From NCBI RefSeq assembly GCF_900086705.1, contig NZ_LT575483.1, forward strand, positions 3,867,459 to 3,931,458: a DNA stretch of 64,000 nucleotides, read 5' to 3'. A program made the position numbers and the translations under genes. Of this stretch, positions 55,213-61,996 are shown one piece after another. The stretch is from Massilibacillus massiliensis (GTDB lineage Bacteria; Bacillota; Negativicutes; FLKF01). Within the stretch, counting starts at the first letter, position 1; every line of letters begins with the position of its first letter. The notes under the pieces were generated by a model, which was not told the origin of the DNA, did not search any database, and saw only the letters and a list, made by a program, of their open reading frames with translations.

Positions 55213-55906
55213 CAAATACTACATCAACATCAGCGGTTGCGTTAATGTTTCCGGGATTTATTGGAGTCGTAGCACTGAGACTGTCCTTTAACATCAATCT
55301 TGAAAAATTGTGACTGCCTACAGACGTGCTTGTTTCGGTTGCCGACAAAACGTTAACGATTCGCTTGTCCAAGGCTTTGGAAATGATTTCTGCCTTTGCT
55401 CTGGCATCTTGAACAGCACCTTGCAAAGCTTGCTGCTTAATTCGTTTGTCATTTTTTATTGTGAAATCAATTGAATTAATCGTATTCGCACCGGATTGAA
55501 TGCTTGCATCAATGAGAGCTCCTATTTTAGCAATATCGTCAATTGTAACGGAGATTGTATTATTTACTTGATAAGCAACGATTTCTGTAGTTTTATTATT
55601 GTCGTTGTTATATGTAGGATAAAAAGTATAACGCGTAGTGACAATTTTATCTTCTTCAATTCCCAGATCGATTAACTTAGCTCTAATATTTGTGGCAATT
55701 ACGGCATTCTGCTGTTCTGCAATATTTGCAGTTCTTGCAGAGTTCGTAATGCCGATATCAATGGTTGCTTGATCTGGAGTAGCGGTTACTATAGAATTTC
55801 CGTGGACTGTGATTGTACTGGCTGAAGAAGACTCGTTGTTTGCATAACTTATTGGAATAACTGTAAACATACAAATTAGGAAAACTAAAACTTTTATTAA
55901 TTTCAT
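55202..55906 (-). CDS. SIMPL (DUF541) domain secreted protein
   Basis: 234 residues. An N-terminal signal peptide (KLIKVLVFLICMFTVIPISYA) with a signal-peptidase site near ANN. The mature SIMPL/DUF541 domain has ITVHGNSIVTATPDQATIDIGI, VVTTRYTFYPTY and YQVNNTISVTIDD; family members are periplasmic or surface proteins with stress- or signalling-related roles. ATG with AAAGGAG. It is 19 nt downstream of the SprT-like gene, so the two probably form an operon. Confidence 0.88.
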   Translation of the reverse strand: MKLIKVLVFLICMFTVIPISYANNESSSASTITVHGNSIVTATPDQATIDIGITNSARTANIAEQQNAVIATNIRAKLIDLGIEEDKIVTTRYTFYPTYNNDNNKTTEIVAYQVNNTISVTIDDIAKIGALIDASIQSGANTINSIDFTIKNDKRIKQQALQGAVQDARAKAEIISKALDKRIVNVLSATETSTSVGSHNFSRLMLKDSLSATTPINPGNINATADVDVVFEIQ

Positions 55907-55925
55907 GGAAAAAACTCCTTTAATT

Positions 55926-56654
55926 TTAATTTGTTTTTGGTAAAGTTTGCATCATTAAATAACTGTTTTCCTTTAGCCATAGTTGGTGATCAATATAATT
56001 AGGGCAGTGTGTTTTTACCAATAGCCAAAAATCTTTAGAATGATTTAGAAACACACGGTGTGATAATTCATGGATAACGAGGTAATCCATGGTTTCTTCT
56101 GGAGCCATGATAATACGCCAATTATAGTTTATATTACCGAGTGAAGAACAGCTGCCCCAACGTGTTTTTTGATCTTTGATTGTAATACGATGAATGGTTA
56201 CCCTTAACTTTTTGCCCCAAAAAGTTGTTTTTTCTTTAAGTACTATAGATGCTTGCTTTAAATACCATTTTCGTAAAAGTGTATCAATGGAAACCGGATG
56301 ACTTTCATATAAATTTACCAGTAACTGATTTAAATTTACCCGAACAGAAGGTTTTCGTAAACTAAATGTTAAATTTAAGGTAAGCAGGTTGCCCTTAAAC
56401 AATAATTTTGTGCCATTTACCAAATCCGTTCGTGAATTTTCTTTATTGTTATTCGGAAATTCGAAACAGGTATTTTGTTTTACGATCCAGTTTGCTTTTT
56501 CTTGAAGAAAATAAGGAATTTCTTCTGCTGAGATATTTTTTGGTGCTTTGACTTGTAAGGTATTTTTCGCAATCATTTTTATTTGTAAAGTTTTGCGGTT
56601 CTGATGTTCAATCGTATAGGAATAGATTTGATTGGCTAAAGAAATAAACAGCAT
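55926..56654 (-). CDS. M48/YgjP-like metallopeptidase (DUF45)
   Basis: 242 residues. The zinc motif HELSHRVFLNHSKDFW (HExxH plus the downstream conserved H and W of YgjP) is present near residue 190. GKKLRVTIHRITIKDQKTRWGSCSSLGNINYNW before it is diagnostic. Predicted cytosolic zinc protease of unknown target. ATG with TGAGGTAATA. First gene of a two-gene operon with the SIMPL protein. Confidence 0.9.
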   Translation of the reverse strand: MLFISLANQIYSYTIEHQNRKTLQIKMIAKNTLQVKAPKNISAEEIPYFLQEKANWIVKQNTCFEFPNNNKENSRTDLVNGTKLLFKGNLLTLNLTFSLRKPSVRVNLNQLLVNLYESHPVSIDTLLRKWYLKQASIVLKEKTTFWGKKLRVTIHRITIKDQKTRWGSCSSLGNINYNWRIIMAPEETMDYLVIHELSHRVFLNHSKDFWLLVKTHCPNYIDHQLWLKENSYLMMQTLPKTN

Positions 56655-56849
56655 TAATTTATTACCTCAAAACATAATAGACTCTATTTGTATAATATAA
56701 GATTGTAACTCTATTTGTAAAGTGGAAAATGTAGTTTGTCTATAGTCAGAAGGTATTTTTACTTTATAAAAAATCAAAAGCATGCTAAAATTTAATACAA
56801 GATAAGAGGTTTTTATCTAAAGCGATTTAATGTAAAGGAGAGACTTTAA

Positions 56850-57197
56850 ATGCTTGCACTTAATTTTCAATCAGAAAAACATGAAAAATTATTACTTGCT
56901 AGACAAAAAAATTGTACTGTTAGACTAGGGGACGTACGTGAGTATTATCCGGAAAATTCAATTGTGTGGATTACAACAGGTGTAAAATTTGAGCCTAAAC
57001 GTAAATTGTTTACAGCGTTTATTGATAAAACTCAAGTAAAAACAATGGCTGATTTGACATCAAATGATTTAGGGCATCAAAATCCTGATATTAAAACGCG
57101 AGATGAGCTAATCGCCGATTTCGAGAGGATTTATAAAAAAAGAATTACTTTAGAAGATACGGTTACTGTAATTTATTTTTCAGAAGTAACTGAATAA
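56850..57197 (+). CDS. ASCH-domain protein
   Basis: 115 residues, a single ASCH fold: LNFQSEKHEKLLLARQKNCTVRLGD at the start and IVWITTGVKF in the middle. ASCH domains are predicted to bind RNA and to have roles in translation or tRNA metabolism; some have esterase-like activity. Function here unknown. ATG with AAAGGAGAG. Alone. Confidence 0.78.
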   Translation: MLALNFQSEKHEKLLLARQKNCTVRLGDVREYYPENSIVWITTGVKFEPKRKLFTAFIDKTQVKTMADLTSNDLGHQNPDIKTRDELIADFERIYKKRITLEDTVTVIYFSEVTE

Positions 57198-57372
57198 TAG
57201 CATGAGTTCATGCAAAGGGAGGGACGGAGCTTACCGTTCTTTTTCTTTTATTTAGGAAGAAATATTTGTAATATAAAATCAAGCTTGCTATAATTTAATG
57301 GTAAAATAATACAAATTAACTTTGTCCATAGGATAATAAAAAACGTTGTACTAATATTTCATTTTGAATATT

Positions 57373-57447
57373 TTAAGTAAATACTTAAATAAAAGGTCTT
57401 CTTTAAAGGTGAAAACAGTATCTTTGATAGAGTACTATTTTACTTAA
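57373..57447 (+). promoter_or_regulatory. Candidate structured leader of the lysozyme gene
   Basis: TTAAGTAAA (57373-57381) pairs with TTTACTTAA (57439-57447). Inside, AAAACAGTA pairs with TACTATTTT with one mismatch. The left arm is also part of a local TTAAGTA-AA-TACTTAA hairpin, so the two folds exclude each other. AT-rich content makes chance pairing possible. Confidence 0.3.
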
Positions 57448-57465
57448 ACGAAAGAAGGGAAAAGA

Positions 57466-58041
57466 ATGAAATTAATTGATATCTCTGCTTGGCAAGACCA
57501 TGTTGACTGGAATGCCGTATGTAAAGAAGGGATAAAAGGTGTTATTGTTAAGCTTGGTGAAGCTGGCAACTTGGATAAGAAGTTTATTGAACATGTACGC
57601 AATGCAGCTGCACATAGACTAAAATATGGTGTGTATTTTTATGCGCATGCGCAGTCTATCGACGAAGCAGTTAAAGAAGCTGAATGGGTTGATACGCAGA
57701 TAAAAAAACACTTAGATGGGAAAAATCCCGAACTTGGAATTTGGTATGATGCGGAAGAGAAGAAGATGTTAAAAGGTGATGTGACAGCCAGTTGTAGTGC
57801 ATTTGTTAGTACACTCAATGCAATAGGCTATGTTTATGTGGGAATTTATAGTTCCTATAGTTGGTTCAAGGATGTTATTAATATGGATCAATTAGCTGAT
57901 TATGTTCCCTATTGGGTAGCGCAATATAATTATTGCAATGATTTAATTTTGGAGAAACCAAATAAAAGGATCCGGATTTGGCAATTTACAGATCACTATT
58001 CAGATGATTTGCCCTATGATGGTGATATTTATTATGAATGA
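57466..58041 (+). CDS. Glycoside hydrolase family 25 lysozyme-like protein
   Basis: 191 residues, complete GH25 domain. Signatures are IDISAWQDHVDW at the start, VIVKLGEAGNLDKKFIEHVRNA, YFYAHAQSIDEAVKEAEW, the catalytic acidic pair in GIWYDAEEK, and WQFTDHYS near the end. It hydrolyses the glycan of peptidoglycan. No signal peptide or cell-wall-binding domain is present, so how it reaches its substrate is unclear; it may be a holin-dependent or lysis-released enzyme. No phage genes are adjacent. ATG with AAGAAGGGA. Confidence 0.88.
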   Translation: MKLIDISAWQDHVDWNAVCKEGIKGVIVKLGEAGNLDKKFIEHVRNAAAHRLKYGVYFYAHAQSIDEAVKEAEWVDTQIKKHLDGKNPELGIWYDAEEKKMLKGDVTASCSAFVSTLNAIGYVYVGIYSSYSWFKDVINMDQLADYVPYWVAQYNYCNDLILEKPNKRIRIWQFTDHYSDDLPYDGDIYYE

Positions 58042-58108
58042 ATAATAGAAAAATTTTAGGTGATTTTGTGTAGTTTCAAATTTTTAATTAGATAAAGTCA
58101 GTCGATAA

Positions 58109-58140
58109 AGCGTGTGTTAAACACACGCAGTTTTTTATTT
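58109..58140. terminator. Terminator after the lysozyme gene
   Basis: GCGTGTGT-TAA-ACACACGC followed by AGTTTTTTATTT; it overlaps the end of the converging membrane-protein gene. Confidence 0.85.
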
Positions 58141-58839
58141 ATCAGATAAGTCGTCATGTTTTTTTATTAATTCATCTGGTAGTTTGGTAAAAGGGCTATG
58201 AAAGATAAGTTCGCCGCGCTTGTCTATGTAGCTTAAATGTTTGATATAAAAATTAGCTATAGAGCCTGTGATCAAGGCGGAAATTAGAGTTCCTTCACGA
58301 ATTCCAAGAATCTCATTAAAGTAAAGTAATGAGAATAGAATAGCAATAAGAACCAAACTCATATCAAACATAGTTTTTGTACGACCAAAATTAAATTTCC
58401 AGCGTGTAACAATTGCAGTTACAATTCCTTCTGCAGGTAACACAATAACATGAGCAATAACTTCTAATGCGACACCTAAAGCAAGGCTGCACGAGCCTAA
58501 AAGTGTTATACAAAGTTTACTGATATATGATCCAAGAGGTACAAAGTTAAGTAGAAACATTGTAAGGTCAATGAAAAGGCTGAAAATTACGGTCATTGGA
58601 ATTTGTAAGAACTGAATATATTGAAACTGTCGTTGTAAAATTAAAATTTGTCCAAGTAGAAATAGCATGTTGACGCTAAATACAAAAATACCTAGAGAAA
58701 TTGAATACTGCAGGCTGAAAATATAAGGTATACTGGATATCGGTGATGTACCAATCATACTTTTAACACCACAAGAGATTCCGAATGCAACGAAGAATAG
58801 ACCGCAAATAAATAAAAAATAACGTTTGATTATGGTCAC
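58135..58839 (-). CDS. YczE/YitT-like integral membrane protein
   Basis: 234 residues with five to six membrane segments. It begins with a GTG at 58839 that has CTAAAGGAGGCC in front; 14 more codons upstream are open but precede that site. The YFLFICGLFFVAFGISCGVKSMIGTSPISSIPYIFS start and VALEVIAHVIVLPAEGIVTAIV middle are characteristic of the YczE/DUF6198 and YitT relatives, whose function is unknown (some needed for antibiotic synthesis). Alone. Confidence 0.83.
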   Translation of the reverse strand: MTIIKRYFLFICGLFFVAFGISCGVKSMIGTSPISSIPYIFSLQYSISLGIFVFSVNMLFLLGQILILQRQFQYIQFLQIPMTVIFSLFIDLTMFLLNFVPLGSYISKLCITLLGSCSLALGVALEVIAHVIVLPAEGIVTAIVTRWKFNFGRTKTMFDMSLVLIAILFSLLYFNEILGIREGTLISALITGSIANFYIKHLSYIDKRGELIFHSPFTKLPDELIKKHDDLSDK

Positions 58840-59050
58840 AAAAGGGCCTCCTTTAGAAAGTAGATGTAAAAATATCAACAAAAGCGGGGCGGAAGAATAA
58901 ATTTACGCTTTTTAATAAAATATCAAAAGATATCTGACAGCTTAGAAATAAGCTGTTATTTTTATATAAATAGCCGATATTTATGCAGAGTCTGAGTGAG
59001 CGGGACCAAGGCTGTCAAATAGGCTGTCAGAATGCACTTGACGGAAAAAC

Positions 59051-59077
59051 AAAAAAACCTTCGCAAACCTGCGAAGG
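59051..59077 (-). terminator. Terminator of tRNA-Leu
   Basis: On the minus strand CCTTCGC-AGGTTT-GCGAAGG followed by seven T: an intrinsic terminator 14 nt after the tRNA CCA end. Confidence 0.9.
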
Positions 59078-59090
59078 CTAGTAATTTCAA

Positions 59091-59177
59091 TGGTGCCGAA
59101 GGCCGGACTCGAACCGGCACGTATGGGAATACGCTTGATTTTGAGTCAAGTGCGTCTGCCAATTCCGCCACTTCGGC
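59091..59177 (-). tRNA. tRNA-Leu (anticodon CAA)
   Basis: 87 nt including an encoded CCA. Acceptor GCCGAAG pairs with CTTCGGC. D-arm contains GGAATTGGCAGACGC. Anticodon stem-loop CTTGA-CTCAAAA-TCAAG gives CAA, reading UUG. A long variable arm (GCGTATTCCCATACGT) and TPsiC arm GCCGGTTCGAGTCCGGC mark a class II tRNA-Leu. Transcribed alone. Confidence 0.97.
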
Positions 59178-59643
59178 ATTGAGTGAAAGTGTATGTCCTC
59201 TCACTGACATGTAATATCATAACATCATGAAAATGTTATGTCAAGAAAAAATATAAAGTTTTTCCTTAATCCATGACAAAAATGAAATAAAACTAAAAAA
59301 ACATTTTAAAATTTATAAAACATAGGCAGTCTAATTGTAATAGTTTATACATTTTTTATATGCTTTTACATATAATGTAAAAACATATAAAAAATGTATA
59401 ATTGTTTTAAGAAAAGTGATGCTTTTTTTGTTGTTATGTGAGGATTTTTGTTTGATGAATTTTAAGAAAAAATTTCGTTAGCTTATAAGTTTCAGCTTAA
59501 TTTGAATTTTGTCGATATTTATTGGTTTTTTAAGCGGTTTATGTCGGTTTTTTACGATATTTTTTAAGCTCTTTTTTGCAGGAAATACAATTATTTACAA
59601 GAATTTTACCTATATTAAGAAAATTAAAGAAGAGGTGTGAAAA
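59178..59643. other. AT-rich intergenic region with a large palindrome
   Basis: No gene was found between tRNA-Leu and the histidine kinase. It contains the inverted repeat listed separately (59346-59400). From about 59480 a T-rich stretch repeats TTTTTTAAGC motifs (near 59528 and 59563). No conclusive promoter was found. Confidence 0.5.
59346..59400. repeat. 26-bp-arm inverted repeat (palindrome)
   Basis: Arms 59346-59371 and 59375-59400 are complementary across all 26 positions except one G-U/mismatch, with a 3-base loop. No T run follows in either direction, so it is not a classical terminator. Its length suggests a cruciform or a strong RNA hairpin. Confidence 0.85.
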
Positions 59644-60780
59644 ATGTATAAAGCAGTGGATTCACAGTTAATGGTAGTACAAGATAAAGAATATAAAAAA
59701 TATTTTGAAGCTACAAATACAGGTGTAATTTACTTGGACCGAGAAAAAAGAATAAAAAACGTGAACTCCGAAGTGCAACGAATTTTTGCACTTCATCGTG
59801 AAGGGCTTATTGGACAAAAAGCAGAAGTGGTTTTCTGTAATTTTGGTAAAAATTTTTTAAAAATATTTTCTTTAGGAGATGAAGAAGAAGTATATAGTAC
59901 TACTAGTAAGGTAAAAATAAATGGGCAATATGTTTATTTACATATCAATATTTTAAAAATTATTGATAGTTTAGGGCTCGTGACGGGAAACATCATTATT
60001 TTACAGGATGTCTCCGCTGTTCATGCAACACTAAAACAAATCCAAACAACAAAAATGTTAATGTCATTAGGAGAACTTGCAGCTGGTGTTGCACATCATG
60101 TTAGGACACCTCTAACAACAATCAGTGGGTATTTACAGCTCATGTTAAATAGAGTAGAGAATGATAAGTATACAGTAAAACGAGAAGTTCTAGAAGGCTT
60201 ATTAGGAGAGGTTTCCTACATAAATGATGTTGTAAAAGAATTAATTATGTTTGCAAAACCCGCAATTGTAAAAAAACCGGGTGTAGATATAAATAAAATT
60301 TTAAACGAAGCACTATTATTAACCTTTAATAATATAGGACAAGATGGAATTCATATTAATCGTCAGATTGTCAAAGGATTACCTTCGTTAATGGGAGATT
60401 CAAATTTACTCCAACAAGCATTGGTAAATATTTTGCAAAATGCTTTGGAAGCAATGGGAGAAAATGGAGTTTTAACAGTAAAGACCTGGCGTGATTATGA
60501 AATTAATATGATTGTAATTTCAATTACAGATAGTGGTGCGGGAATTGCGCCTGAGATTTTACCTAGGGTTTTTGAGCCTTTTTATACGTCGAAAATCGAT
60601 CGCATGGGGTTAGGATTACCGATTGCTTATCGAATCATAACAGAACATGGAGGATTTATTAACTTATCTTTATCTGCCGAGGGGGCAACGGGAACAAAAG
60701 TAAATATTTATTTACCTTTATTTGAAGATGAATTAGAACGTTTATCAATTATGCAACAACAAATTCTTAATTTGCAATAA
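59644..60780 (+). CDS. PAS-domain sensor histidine kinase
   Basis: 378 residues, no membrane segment. A PAS sensor (about 20-125: YFEATNTGVIYLDREKRIKNVN) is followed by HisKA and HATPase_c domains. The H box is ELAAGVAHHVRTPLTTISG with the phospho-acceptor His at about 151; the usual HE is HH and RN is RT, a variant. The N box LVNILQNALEA and G boxes DSGAGIAP and GLGLPIAYRI are intact. It is soluble, so it senses a cytosolic signal. No response regulator is adjacent. ATG with AAGAGGTG. The next gene is an L,D-transpeptidase, but a gap of 123 nt separates them. Confidence 0.92.
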   Translation: MYKAVDSQLMVVQDKEYKKYFEATNTGVIYLDREKRIKNVNSEVQRIFALHREGLIGQKAEVVFCNFGKNFLKIFSLGDEEEVYSTTSKVKINGQYVYLHINILKIIDSLGLVTGNIIILQDVSAVHATLKQIQTTKMLMSLGELAAGVAHHVRTPLTTISGYLQLMLNRVENDKYTVKREVLEGLLGEVSYINDVVKELIMFAKPAIVKKPGVDINKILNEALLLTFNNIGQDGIHINRQIVKGLPSLMGDSNLLQQALVNILQNALEAMGENGVLTVKTWRDYEINMIVISITDSGAGIAPEILPRVFEPFYTSKIDRMGLGLPIAYRIITEHGGFINLSLSAEGATGTKVNIYLPLFEDELERLSIMQQQILNLQ

Positions 60781-60903
60781 AGGTTATTTGGCATATTCGA
60801 CGAACATCCTGCATAGTATTCTAAGGTGGATAAAGTGAAGCTGATCACATAGCAATTAGCTAAACTTGTAAAAATGGTTAGATTAGGGAAGGGATGTTTG
60901 TAG

Positions 60904-61851
60904 ATGTTAAAGTTTTTAGTGTTATTTTTATCTAGCATAATTTTATATATGAGTAATACGAATGTTGCTCAAGCTGCTGAAAAATTAGACAATTTAAGTA
61001 TAACAATCAATGTGCCAAGTCGGACTATGACTTTGTATTCAGGTGATCAAGCAATAAAAGAGTATAGTGTAGGAATTGGAAAATATGAAAACCAAACTCC
61101 TATAGGTGATTTTAAAATTCGTAGTAAAGAAATAAATCCTACTTGGATTAAACCTGTAAAAGATGGCGAAGAAAGCGTTACAATTGAATCAGGTCCAGAA
61201 AATCCACTTGGATATCGTTGGATGGAGTTTTTTGATCTTTATGGAATACATGGTACGAATAGCCCTGAAACAATTGGGAAATATGTATCAAATGGTTGTA
61301 TTAGAATGCAAGAAAAAGATGTAGAAGAAGTTTATGATTTGGTTCCATTAGGAACACCAGTACATATTACATATGAGCGAATTGTAGTAAAAAAGCATTC
61401 CAACCAAATGGTTACACTTAGTATTTATCCAGATGAATACCAAAGGGAGTCAGTAAATATATGGACGATTAATCAGAAATTAAATCCATACGGTATGGCT
61501 GGTTTTCTTGATGCAGATATCATCTCTGGTTTAGATAAATCAATTGGTCAAACAATTGAGGTTGCGAAAACTTTTTCTGTTAATATTTCAGGGAAAATTA
61601 TAAATGCTGTAGGAGTGAATTTTAAGGGAGTTAACTATTTGCCTGTTGTTCCGGTGGCTACAGAACGAAAAGTAGCGATTTCTTGGAATCCAGATGTACA
61701 ATTATTAATGAGTCCATTTGGTACAGCTCCAGGTTATGTTAAAAATGATATATTGTATATCAATGCTGATTATGCCTATGCACTTTATGGAGTAAGCATT
61801 CGGTTTGATTCATCAATGAATACAATGTATATTGATAATTATTCATATTAA
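60904..61851 (+). CDS. L,D-transpeptidase (YkuD) with C-terminal copper-amine-oxidase-like domain
   Basis: 315 residues. A signal peptide (KFLVLFLSSIILYMSNTNVAQA) with cleavage near AQAAE. The YkuD domain (about 35-155) has the catalytic HGTNSPETIG and SNGCIRM with Cys at about 132. Residues about 210-310 match the copper-amine-oxidase N-terminal-like repeat domain (VNFKGVNYLPVVPVA; VKNDILYINADYAYALYGVSI), often a peptidoglycan-binding or stalk module in Firmicutes. It forms 3-3 cross-links or attaches proteins in the wall. ATG with GGGAAGGGA. It fits with dapF and murB in supplying and shaping peptidoglycan. Confidence 0.9.
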   Translation: MLKFLVLFLSSIILYMSNTNVAQAAEKLDNLSITINVPSRTMTLYSGDQAIKEYSVGIGKYENQTPIGDFKIRSKEINPTWIKPVKDGEESVTIESGPENPLGYRWMEFFDLYGIHGTNSPETIGKYVSNGCIRMQEKDVEEVYDLVPLGTPVHITYERIVVKKHSNQMVTLSIYPDEYQRESVNIWTINQKLNPYGMAGFLDADIISGLDKSIGQTIEVAKTFSVNISGKIINAVGVNFKGVNYLPVVPVATERKVAISWNPDVQLLMSPFGTAPGYVKNDILYINADYAYALYGVSIRFDSSMNTMYIDNYSY

Positions 61852-61861
61852 AATAGCACGG

Positions 61862-61916
61862 AATAAAAGAAAAGCAAAGCTAATTCTAAAATTAGTTTTG
61901 CTTTTCTTTTATTATT
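61862..61916 (+). terminator. Terminator of the L,D-transpeptidase gene
   Basis: AATAAAAGAAAAGCAAA pairs with TTTGCTTTTCTTTTATT, with an inner CTAATT/AATTAG stem, followed by ATTTTTAAG. Confidence 0.88.
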
Positions 61917-61996
61917 TTTAAGGCAAAAGAGGTATTTTAATAATTTTAGCTAATAATATTAAGGTTGTAGAAAAATATGAATTTAAGGAGACTTGT

